In this document: positions 49,618 through 57,403 of the stretch, piece by piece
Layout of the letters: every line of letters begins with the position of its first letter
Numbering within the stretch: the stretch's first letter is position 1
Notes under the pieces: model-generated
Databases searched by the model: none
What the model was told of the DNA's origin: nothing
The model's input: only the letters and a program-made list of their open reading frames with translations
Assembly (NCBI GenBank): GCA_964346395.1
Contig: CAYFUT010000006.1
Span: 9,646 to 73,645, forward strand
Direction of reading: 5' to 3'
DNA: 64,000 bases
Source: CAYFUT01 sp964346395
GTDB lineage: Bacteria; Bacillota; Halanaerobiia; Halobacteroidales; Halobacteroidaceae
Made by a program: the position numbers and the translations under genes

Positions 49618-50943
49618 ATGAAGGCAAAAGCTTATCTTTTTCTTATCTGTTTGATTTTACTTACTTATAGTTTGACAGTTAATGCTGTCGAAATTGGCGG
49701 TCAATTTAAAACTGTTTTTGATAAAGCCTATTATGGTGATCATAATGAATTGACGGCCGCTGTCTGGGCTGCTGATGATATTCTGGATTTGAATTTGTAT
49801 AATAAGCAGGGAGCTACTATTGAGGATATTTTGGAATTGCCGATGAATGAAGAGTTTAAGCAGGAATACCTTTTTAATATTAGCGGAAAAGTAAAAGAAA
49901 ATATTGATTTTAACTTTGATCTGGAAGCTGAGAAGCATTTTATTGAGAACAAGCGGAAAGTAGGCGATGAATCGCGCTGGGATCCAGGGAGAGAACTGCA
50001 GCTTGATAGAGCATTATTAGAAGTTCTAGGAACTAACTATCAGCTTAAATTAGGTGATTTGGATGATTTTAGGGCGGAAGATTATTTTTTAGCCGAGAAG
50101 GATATAGATGGGTTTTTATTTCAAAATGATAATTTGTTTGTATTTGGCGGCGGTTATAATCCGGACTATCTTAACCCAAAAGATTTCAATTACCAAAAAG
50201 ATTATGTAGGACTGGTTCTCAATAAAAAAGTAGGAGCCTATAAAATTAAAGGTAAGTATTATCTAATTAATGATAGAGAAGTAGATAATTTGGCGCTGGA
50301 AGTAGAACGATATTTCAAGCATGATTTGCAAGCAGATGTAGAAGTGGTAGCTAATACATCTAATCAACAATACAATCAGGAAAGAAAAAAAAAGGGGCTG
50401 CTGTTGAACTTAACAGCTGCGGGTCAACTAAGCCAGTTTGATTTTAGCTCTGAACTAGAAAGTGTCAGTCAAGATTTCCAGCCTGTTTGTACTGACCAGG
50501 TAGAAACGGGAACTACTAAGGCTAGTTTTGCAGGCAAGACTAACTTTAACAGGTTCAAACCAGGTTTTAAAGTGGAAGTTAATAATGAAAAAAAGCAAAG
50601 AGAAGAGTACAAGATTAAAGTCGGAAGTGATTATAGTTTAACTGCAGCTAATGAAGTTAAAGCGTATTATACCTTGACCACTGATGATTTTGATAGTTTA
50701 GATTCTAATTTAATTGTAAGTACTAGGCTTACTAATAAGTTGAATGATAAAATTTCTTTAAGTGGTAAGCTGCTGGGGCAGGTAGAGCAAGAACTCAGTT
50801 ATATTTTAGGAGAAATTGGATATACGCAGAATATAGCTTCTAATATTAAGTGGCTAATAAAAGCAAATTATTTATATGGTGAAACTGAAACTAAAAATAG
50901 TTTAGGGAATAGATTATATAGTAAATATATAATTAAATTTTAA
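49618..50943 (+). CDS. Putative outer-membrane beta-barrel (porin-like) protein
   Basis: 441 residues. A cleavable Sec signal (residues 1-23, ending TVNAVEIGG) precedes a mature part of alternating hydrophobic/polar strands with many Tyr/Asn/Lys and no transmembrane helix. The chain ends YSKYIIKF, the terminal-Phe signature recognised by the outer-membrane assembly machinery. Halanaerobiales are diderm, so an outer-membrane protein is expected. No named family is recognised. Its ATG abuts rdgB, and a periplasmic phosphatase gene follows after 12 nt. Confidence 0.65.
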   Translation: MKAKAYLFLICLILLTYSLTVNAVEIGGQFKTVFDKAYYGDHNELTAAVWAADDILDLNLYNKQGATIEDILELPMNEEFKQEYLFNISGKVKENIDFNFDLEAEKHFIENKRKVGDESRWDPGRELQLDRALLEVLGTNYQLKLGDLDDFRAEDYFLAEKDIDGFLFQNDNLFVFGGGYNPDYLNPKDFNYQKDYVGLVLNKKVGAYKIKGKYYLINDREVDNLALEVERYFKHDLQADVEVVANTSNQQYNQERKKKGLLLNLTAAGQLSQFDFSSELESVSQDFQPVCTDQVETGTTKASFAGKTNFNRFKPGFKVEVNNEKKQREEYKIKVGSDYSLTAANEVKAYYTLTTDDFDSLDSNLIVSTRLTNKLNDKISLSGKLLGQVEQELSYILGEIGYTQNIASNIKWLIKANYLYGETETKNSLGNRLYSKYIIKF

Positions 50944-50955
50944 GGAGGGCCCTTG

Positions 50956-51495
50956 ATGAAGGAGAAAAAAATTTGCTTGGGTTTAGTTGTTTTACTTTTT
51001 ATTTTTACTTTGCCTGTAGAAGCTGGGGTTGAAAAAGAAGTTAGAGAAATTATTTTAAAAACTGATAGAGGATGGGTAGATGATTCAATGGGAGTTATTA
51101 CTCATTTGGGAGATAAGGAAGTCATTGTGCCTGCTATGTTAGTATCTCCGGCTGAATTAAGACGGGATGCAGTGTTCGGATTTGCAGTTAGCCAGTTAAT
51201 AACCGAAGGGTTAAAATATTCTATTGGGAAAACCCGTCCTAATACAGGTAGGAGAGATTTTGAACCTTTTTCTGGGCATAAATCATTTCCTTCCGGTCAT
51301 GCTGCGGGTTCCTTTGCTTTTGCAACTGCTATAGCAGAACATTATCCTGACTATAAACTTGTTGCCTATACTACGGCTACCTTGATAGCAGCTAGTAGGC
51401 TATATGAAGATAAACACTGGGTGTCGGATGTAGTAGTTGGTTCAGCAATTGGTCATTATACTACGAAATGTATGATTCGTACCTGGGAATGGTAA
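50956..51495 (+). CDS. Periplasmic PAP2-family phosphatase
   Basis: About 179 residues with an N-terminal signal peptide (ending LPVEAG). The three phosphatase motifs are complete: KYSIGKTRP, SFPSGHA and SRLYEDKHWVSD. The family dephosphorylates lipid phosphates such as undecaprenyl or phosphatidylglycerol phosphate, or acts as an acid phosphatase; here only one or two weak membrane segments are visible, so a soluble or peripheral form is likely. ATG at 50956 follows AAGGAGGGC. Confidence 0.85.
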   Translation: MKEKKICLGLVVLLFIFTLPVEAGVEKEVREIILKTDRGWVDDSMGVITHLGDKEVIVPAMLVSPAELRRDAVFGFAVSQLITEGLKYSIGKTRPNTGRRDFEPFSGHKSFPSGHAAGSFAFATAIAEHYPDYKLVAYTTATLIAASRLYEDKHWVSDVVVGSAIGHYTTKCMIRTWEW

Positions 51496-51550
51496 TTAAA
51501 TTATAAAATTATTTTAAGGGAATTTTATATTATTGAAGTGAGGTGTTACA

Positions 51551-52030
51551 ATGAAGATTGCAGTATTTAGCGATTCGCACGGGCCAATAGATGGAATTCG
51601 GCAGGGATTAAAAGAGTTACCAGAAGTAGATCAGTTGTTATTTGCTGGTGACGGGATTAGAAATTTAGTTGATAGTAATCTTGCCCGCGAGCTTAAAATT
51701 GCGGCGGTAAAGGGAAATCGAGACCAAGGAATTGAATTTCCAGAAGAAAAAGTAGTTGAACTGGCCGGGAGAAAGTTTTTAGTTACTCATGGAGATGATT
51801 ATGGGGTTCAGTGGGGATTAGATAAACTTGATTATCGAGCGCGAGAGTTGGGGGTGGAGGTAGTAATTTTCGGTCATACTCACCGCCGCTATGCTAACCA
51901 AAAGAATGGAATCTTGTTTTTTAATCCGGGAAGTATTACTTCACCCCGCGACCAGCTGCCGCCTAGTTATGGTTTGATTGAGATTAAGGAGGGGAAAATG
52001 AATTATACTCACTATGAAGTGAATGTTTGA
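51551..52030 (+). CDS. YfcE/MJ0936-type metallophosphoesterase
   Basis: A 159-residue calcineurin-like phosphoesterase of the small YfcE group. Metal ligands are visible in AVFSDSHG, FAGDGI, KGNRDQG, LVTHGDDYG and IFGHTHRR. It likely hydrolyses phosphodiesters in the cytoplasm; the physiological substrate is unknown. It is cytoplasmic, unlike the two exported proteins upstream. Confidence 0.9.
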   Translation: MKIAVFSDSHGPIDGIRQGLKELPEVDQLLFAGDGIRNLVDSNLARELKIAAVKGNRDQGIEFPEEKVVELAGRKFLVTHGDDYGVQWGLDKLDYRARELGVEVVIFGHTHRRYANQKNGILFFNPGSITSPRDQLPPSYGLIEIKEGKMNYTHYEVNV

Positions 52031-52115
52031 TTTAGTATTCGAGAGAATAAAGTAATATATAGAGCTATACTGTAGTAAACTAAAGATAAACGAGTTAAAC
52101 TAACATTATTTTCTT

Positions 52116-52144
52116 TTGACCTTATTTTTATTTTAAGTTATACT
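52116..52144 (+). promoter_or_regulatory. Promoter upstream of tig
   Basis: TTGACC, 17 nt, TATACT. It gives an unusually long leader, about 200 nt, before the tig start. Confidence 0.7.
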
Positions 52145-52246
52145 AATAACTGCTATTTGAAAATGGGGAAAACCGTGTTAGATAGTAAGCTGCAAATGGT
52201 GATTAGTTAATCTTGAAGGCGGGCAATAAGCTTTTTTGAATGAGTA

Positions 52247-52273
52247 CCTCGGAGGTTCCGAGGCGTTATTTTT
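52247..52273 (+). terminator. Terminator or attenuator within the tig leader
   Basis: CCTCGG/CCGAGG stem with 5-nt loop followed by CGTTATTTTTATT. The 52145-52273 segment could thus be a short separate RNA or an attenuated leader. The rest of the 319-nt gap (52031-52349) shows no gene. Confidence 0.6.
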
Positions 52274-52349
52274 ATTACATAATCTTAAAAATAATTAGAA
52301 GTAAAAATTAGGTTGAAGATGCATAATATAGAGTAAGGAGGAAATAGGA

Positions 52350-53627
52350 ATGAAAGTAAAGACAGAAAAAACGACTGAGAATCAAGTTAAATTAGAAATT
52401 GAAGTAGATGTTGAACAGGTAGATGAAGCATTAGATCAGGCTTATCAAAAAGTGGTTCAAGATGTTGAGTTACCTGGTTTTAGAAAGGGGAAGGTGCCGC
52501 GGAAAATATTAGAACAAAAATATGGAGAAGAGGTTTTACATAAAGATGCGCTTAATGTTTTATACTCAGAAGTTTATCCGGAGGCAGTAGAAGAAGCTGA
52601 TTTGAATCCCATTGATCAGCCTGAGCTGTTAGATTTTGATTTAAAACAAGGTGAACCGGCTGAACTTGTTTTTGAAGTAGAAGTAGAGCCGGAAGTTGAA
52701 TTAGGAGATTATACAGATTTAGAAGTAGAAAAAGAAGAAGCAGAGGTAACGGAGGAAGAAATAGAGCAGGAATTAGAAGCTAGAAGGCAGAGAAATGCTC
52801 AATTAGCGGCTGTAGACCGCGAACGGGTAGAAGATGGCGATTTTGTAACTATTGATTTTGAAGGTACTATTGATGGGGAACCTTTTGAAGGTGGTTCAGC
52901 GGAAGATTATAATTTAGAAATTGGTTCTGAACAGTTTATTCCGGGGTTTGAAGATCAGTTAGTAGGGACTCAAGTTGATCAAACCGTAACGGTAGAAGCC
53001 ACTTTTCCGGATGGTTATCAAAAGCAAGAGATAGCTGGGGAAGAAGCAGTATTTGAAGTGACCATTAAGGAAATAAAAGAAAAAGAGGTACCGGAATTAG
53101 ATGATGAATTTGCCAAGGATTTAGGCTTTGATTCTCTGGAAGAGATGGAAGCTGATATTAGAGAAGATATAGCAGACAGAAAGCAGCAGCAAGTAGAAAG
53201 AGAATATGAAAACAAACTGGTTGAAGGAGTAGTAGATAACGTGGAAGTTACTGTTCCGGAAACAATGGTGGACAGTCAAATTGACAGTATGATGCAGCAG
53301 ATGAAGATGCAGGCGCAGCAGCAGGGAATTGATTTTGATGACTATATGGAAATGACGGGCATGGATGAGTCATCTTTACGCGACCAGCATTGGGAAGAAG
53401 CTGAAAACCGAGTAAAATCTAATTTGGCTCTTGATGCAATTGCCGAAGAAGAGGAATTGGAAGTTAGTGAGGAAGAACTTGATGAGAAGCTGACAGAAAT
53501 TGCAGAAGCTCAGGACCAAGATAAGGAACAGGTGAAGGCTTTCTTGCAGATGCAGGGCCAATTAGAAATGTTAAAAGAGAATTTAAAACGAGAAAAAGCG
53601 ATTGATTTTTTAAAGGAAAATAATTAA
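52350..53627 (+). CDS. tig: Trigger factor
   Basis: 425 residues. The ribosome-binding domain holds the GFRKGKVPRK signature near residue 45; the FKBP-like peptidyl-prolyl isomerase domain (residues about 150-245) includes DGDFVTIDFEGTIDGEPFEGG; the C-terminal chaperone domain is helical. It is strongly acidic. It heads a protein-quality-control cluster with clpP, clpX and two Lon proteases. Confidence 0.97.
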   Translation: MKVKTEKTTENQVKLEIEVDVEQVDEALDQAYQKVVQDVELPGFRKGKVPRKILEQKYGEEVLHKDALNVLYSEVYPEAVEEADLNPIDQPELLDFDLKQGEPAELVFEVEVEPEVELGDYTDLEVEKEEAEVTEEEIEQELEARRQRNAQLAAVDRERVEDGDFVTIDFEGTIDGEPFEGGSAEDYNLEIGSEQFIPGFEDQLVGTQVDQTVTVEATFPDGYQKQEIAGEEAVFEVTIKEIKEKEVPELDDEFAKDLGFDSLEEMEADIREDIADRKQQQVEREYENKLVEGVVDNVEVTVPETMVDSQIDSMMQQMKMQAQQQGIDFDDYMEMTGMDESSLRDQHWEEAENRVKSNLALDAIAEEEELEVSEEELDEKLTEIAEAQDQDKEQVKAFLQMQGQLEMLKENLKREKAIDFLKENN

Positions 53628-53695
53628 AATTAGGATTATCCGAGTGTAAAATCACTGTAAGTTGGATATAATTAATTATTGAGGAGGTTGAGACT

Positions 53696-54298
53696 ATGAA
53701 TTTAATTCCACGGGTAGTTGAACAAACAGATCGAGGTGAGCGAGCTTACGATATTTATTCTCGCTTATTAGAAGATAGAATTGTTTTCTTGGGTAGTCAA
53801 ATTAATGATGAAGTAGCGAATACGATAATTGCCCAGCTGTTATTTCTAGAGGCAGAGGATCCCGATAAAGATATTTACATATATATTAATAGTCCCGGTG
53901 GTTCGGTAACTGCAGCACTGGCAATTTATGATACGATGCAGTATATCAAACCGGATGTATCTACTATTTGTATGGGACTAGGTGCCAGTGCTGGTGCTTT
54001 ACTGCTGGCTGGTGGTGCAGATGACAAGCGGCATGCTCTGCCGTACTCGCGAATTATGATCCATCAGCCGATGGGTGGAGCTGAAGGTCGGGCTTCTGAT
54101 ATTGAAATTCAGGCTAATGAAATTATGGAACTTAAGACCATAATTAAGGAAATTTTAGCCGACCATACTGGACAGCCTATGGATAGAATTTCAGATGATA
54201 TAGATCGAGATTATTTTATGTCAGCTGAAGAAGCTAAAGAATATGGTATTATTGATGAGGTTATTACTCGGGAAGAAGAGGTAAATGATGGGGAGTAG
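53696..54298 (+). CDS. clpP: ATP-dependent Clp protease proteolytic subunit
   Basis: A 200-residue serine peptidase. The catalytic triad is Ser98 (GLGASAGALL), His123 (MIHQPMGG) and Asp172 (DRDYFM), the standard numbering. The propeptide is short. It associates with the ClpX ATPase encoded 23 nt downstream. The ribosome site is GAGGAGG. Confidence 0.97.
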   Translation: MNLIPRVVEQTDRGERAYDIYSRLLEDRIVFLGSQINDEVANTIIAQLLFLEAEDPDKDIYIYINSPGGSVTAALAIYDTMQYIKPDVSTICMGLGASAGALLLAGGADDKRHALPYSRIMIHQPMGGAEGRASDIEIQANEIMELKTIIKEILADHTGQPMDRISDDIDRDYFMSAEEAKEYGIIDEVITREEEVNDGE

Positions 54299-54321
54299 TA
54301 CTTCTAAAGAGGTGATAATTC

Positions 54322-55575
54322 ATGTTTAAATTTGGAGAAGAACAGGGCCAGTTGAAGTGTTCATTTTGTGGTAAAGTTCAGGATCAAGTGCAGAAGTTAG
54401 TGGCCGGTCCTGGGGTGTATATCTGTGATGAATGTATAGAGTTATGTAATGAAATTATGGAAGAAGAATTAGAAGAAGAAACCGAAATGAATTTAGACAG
54501 TGTTCCGGAGCCCAAGGAAATTCGTGATTTTCTTGATCAGTATGTGATTGGTCAAGATAGAGCTAAAAAAGCTTTGGCAGTAGCTGTTTATAATCATTAT
54601 AAACGGGTTAATTCTGGGATGCGGATTGATGATGTGGAACTGGAAAAGAGTAATATCTGCTTAATTGGACCGACTGGGTCAGGAAAGACTTTGTTAGCTC
54701 GGACGCTGGCGCGGATGTTGGATGTTCCGTTTGCTATTGCAGATGCTACTTCCCTAACAGAAGCAGGATATGTAGGGGAGGATGTAGAGAATATTCTGCT
54801 GAAATTGATTCAAGCAGCGGATTACGATATTGAGGAAGCAGAAAAAGGCATTATTTACATTGATGAGATAGATAAAGTAGCTCGTAAATCAGAGAATCCT
54901 TCAATCACCCGCGATGTTTCTGGGGAAGGAGTTCAGCAGGCTCTGCTTAAGATTTTAGAAGGTACAGAAGCAAGTGTGCCTCCGCAGGGGGGAAGAAAGC
55001 ATCCTCACCAGGAATTTATCCAGATTGACACTTCTAATATTTTATTTATTTGTGGTGGTGCCTTTGACGGGTTAGAAAAGGTAGTTAAATCACGAATAGG
55101 AAATAAAGTATTAGGTTTTGGGGCAGATGTAAAGAGTGAAAAAGAGGAGAATATCGGAGAAATTTTAAAACATGTTATGTCCCAGGATTTACTTCAGTAT
55201 GGTTTAATTCCTGAATTTGTCGGTCGGATTCCAGTAGTAGTAACCTTAGATAAGCTTGATGAAGATGCTCTGGTGGAAATTTTAACTCAGCCCCGCAATG
55301 CTTTAGTAAAACAGTATACCAAGTTCTTTGAATTGGATAATATTGAATTAGAATTCACAGAAGGGGCTTTAGCAGCAATTGCCCGCAAAACGTTGGATTT
55401 GGGCACTGGAGCTCGAGGATTACGTTCGGTGGTAGAAGAATCAATTCTGGATATAATGTACGATATTCCTTCTTACGATAATATTGCCAAATGTGTGATT
55501 ACGCAGGAGGTAGTGGAGGAAAATGAAGCGCCTCAGTTAGTAAAAGTAGATGAACAACGAGAAGAAACTGCTTAA
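54322..55575 (+). CDS. clpX: ATP-dependent Clp protease ATP-binding subunit ClpX
   Basis: A 417-residue AAA+ unfoldase. The N-terminal zinc finger (CSFCGK...CDECIELC), Walker A GPTGSGKTLLART, Walker B IIYIDEIDK and the pore/IGF region GFGADVK-containing loop are in order. It recruits tagged proteins to ClpP. Its 3' end overlaps the terminator stem at 55561. Confidence 0.97.
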   Translation: MFKFGEEQGQLKCSFCGKVQDQVQKLVAGPGVYICDECIELCNEIMEEELEEETEMNLDSVPEPKEIRDFLDQYVIGQDRAKKALAVAVYNHYKRVNSGMRIDDVELEKSNICLIGPTGSGKTLLARTLARMLDVPFAIADATSLTEAGYVGEDVENILLKLIQAADYDIEEAEKGIIYIDEIDKVARKSENPSITRDVSGEGVQQALLKILEGTEASVPPQGGRKHPHQEFIQIDTSNILFICGGAFDGLEKVVKSRIGNKVLGFGADVKSEKEENIGEILKHVMSQDLLQYGLIPEFVGRIPVVVTLDKLDEDALVEILTQPRNALVKQYTKFFELDNIELEFTEGALAAIARKTLDLGTGARGLRSVVEESILDIMYDIPSYDNIAKCVITQEVVEENEAPQLVKVDEQREETA

Positions 55576-55600
55576 TTTTAAGCAGTTTCTTCTTTATTTA
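55561..55600 (+). terminator. Terminator of the tig-clpPX operon
   Basis: A perfect 13-bp stem (GAAGAAACTGCTT and complement) whose left arm encodes the last residues of ClpX, then TTTATTTA. Confidence 0.88.
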
Positions 55601-55678
55601 CATAAATATTTAGGATAAAATCTCTCCTTTAGGTTAATACTATTATTGATGTTTGAATATACCTAAGGGGGAGATATT

Positions 55679-57370
55679 ATGAACTTCTTTATGACTTTTT
55701 TAACTATTGTCCAGTTTGTGTTTATGGTGGTAATAGGGGTTTACTTTTGGACTCAACTGCGCAGTCAGCGGAGCAATAAAAAGGCTATCAAAAAGAAGTC
55801 CAAAAAAGAACTAAAAAAGCTACATAAATTACGTAATAAGTCGTTAACGAAGCCGTTAGCAGAAAAAATTAGGCCGACTGATTTTTCGGAAATAGTTGGG
55901 CAAAAAGACGGTATTAAAGCATTAAAGGCTGCTTTGTGCGGTCCTAACCCGCAGCATGTAATCATCTATGGTCCGCCGGGAACGGGGAAAACGGCGGCAG
56001 CAAGACTTGTGTTAGAAGAAGCTAGACAAAATCCTGACTCTCCTTTTGACCAGGATTCTGATTTTGAAGAGTTAGATGCTACTACTGCTCGTTTTGATGA
56101 ACGGGGGATTGCTGATCCATTAATTGGTTCTGTACACGATCCGATTTATCAGGGAGCAGGAGCTATGGGCTCGGCCGGAATTCCTCAGCCCAAGCCGGGA
56201 GCTGTAACCAAGGCCCACGGTGGAATTTTATTTTTAGATGAAATCGGCGAACTTCATTCGATTCAGATGAATAAGCTATTAAAGGTACTGGAAGATAGAA
56301 AAGTCTGGTTAGAAAGTGCTTATTATTATGAGGAAGATAAAAGTATTCCGCGCCATATTCATGAAATTTTTCAGAATGGTCTGCCGGCTGATTTTCGGTT
56401 GATTGGAGCTACTACTAAGCGTCCAGACCAGATTCCGCCTGCTATTCGCTCGCGATGTTTAGAAATTTTCTTCAATCCTTTAACTCCGGCTGATATTGCG
56501 GATATTGTCAATACAGCGGGCGCTAAGTTAGATTTAAAAATGGCGGAAGAAGTAGTAAAGATAATAAAAAAATATGCTGTAAATGGGCGGGAAGCGGTAA
56601 ATATGGTCCAGACAGCAAGTGGGATTGCGGCAGCTGAAAATAGAAATTTGGTGCAGAAAAAAGATATAGAACGGGTAATAGTTAATGGCCAGTATACTCC
56701 GCGTGATCTTGACCGAGTTCCGACTCAACCGCAGATAGGGGTAGTGAATGGATTGGCAGTAATTAAGGCCAATCAAGGTACAGTTGATCAGCTGGAGGTT
56801 TCGGTTACTAAAGTTAATTCTGGTCGGGGAGAATTGAATATTACAGGGGTAGCCCAAGAAGCAGAACAGGGAACGCAGTATCGAAAGATTAAGCGCAAGA
56901 GTATGGTTCGTGATTCAGCTGAAAATGTGCTGACAGTAATTAAAAAGATGTTAAATATTAATCTGGATAATTATGATATTCATATTGATTTTACTAGTGA
57001 TGCCGTAGTGGACGGCCCATCAGCGGGAATAAGTATGGCGGTGGCTTTATATTCAGCCTTTACTGAAAAACCGGTTGATAATTTAATAGCAATGACCGGT
57101 AAGTTATCGGTAAACGGTCAGGTAAGGCCAATTGGCGGCGTGGTTCCTAAAGTTAGAGCCGCTATTCGAGCTGGAGCTGAAAGAGTATTAATTCCAGCTG
57201 AAAATTGGCAGCAGATATTTACTAGTCAAGAATTTGCGGAGATAGAAATTATTAAAGTCAATCATTTAAAGGAAGCACTGCAGAAAGCAGTTCAAGATAA
57301 GCCGTTGACTGCTAATGAAGAGATTGATTTCAATATAGATTTTGATTCGCTGTCAGCATCAGTAATTTAA
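55679..57370 (+). CDS. lonB: ATP-dependent protease LonB
   Basis: 563 residues. An N-terminal membrane segment (about 4-24) precedes an AAA+ domain with IIYGPPGTGKTAAAR and GILFLDEIGELH. The C-terminal Lon protease domain has the Ser-Lys dyad in DGPSAGISMA and VRAAIRAGAERVLIP. This matches Bacillus-type LonB, which lacks the long N-terminal domain of LonA and is linked to sporulation there. lonA follows after 33 nt. Confidence 0.93.
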   Translation: MNFFMTFLTIVQFVFMVVIGVYFWTQLRSQRSNKKAIKKKSKKELKKLHKLRNKSLTKPLAEKIRPTDFSEIVGQKDGIKALKAALCGPNPQHVIIYGPPGTGKTAAARLVLEEARQNPDSPFDQDSDFEELDATTARFDERGIADPLIGSVHDPIYQGAGAMGSAGIPQPKPGAVTKAHGGILFLDEIGELHSIQMNKLLKVLEDRKVWLESAYYYEEDKSIPRHIHEIFQNGLPADFRLIGATTKRPDQIPPAIRSRCLEIFFNPLTPADIADIVNTAGAKLDLKMAEEVVKIIKKYAVNGREAVNMVQTASGIAAAENRNLVQKKDIERVIVNGQYTPRDLDRVPTQPQIGVVNGLAVIKANQGTVDQLEVSVTKVNSGRGELNITGVAQEAEQGTQYRKIKRKSMVRDSAENVLTVIKKMLNINLDNYDIHIDFTSDAVVDGPSAGISMAVALYSAFTEKPVDNLIAMTGKLSVNGQVRPIGGVVPKVRAAIRAGAERVLIPAENWQQIFTSQEFAEIEIIKVNHLKEALQKAVQDKPLTANEEIDFNIDFDSLSASVI

Positions 57371-57403
57371 ATTTATGGTATAAGAAGTTATGGGGGTGTA
57401 GAT

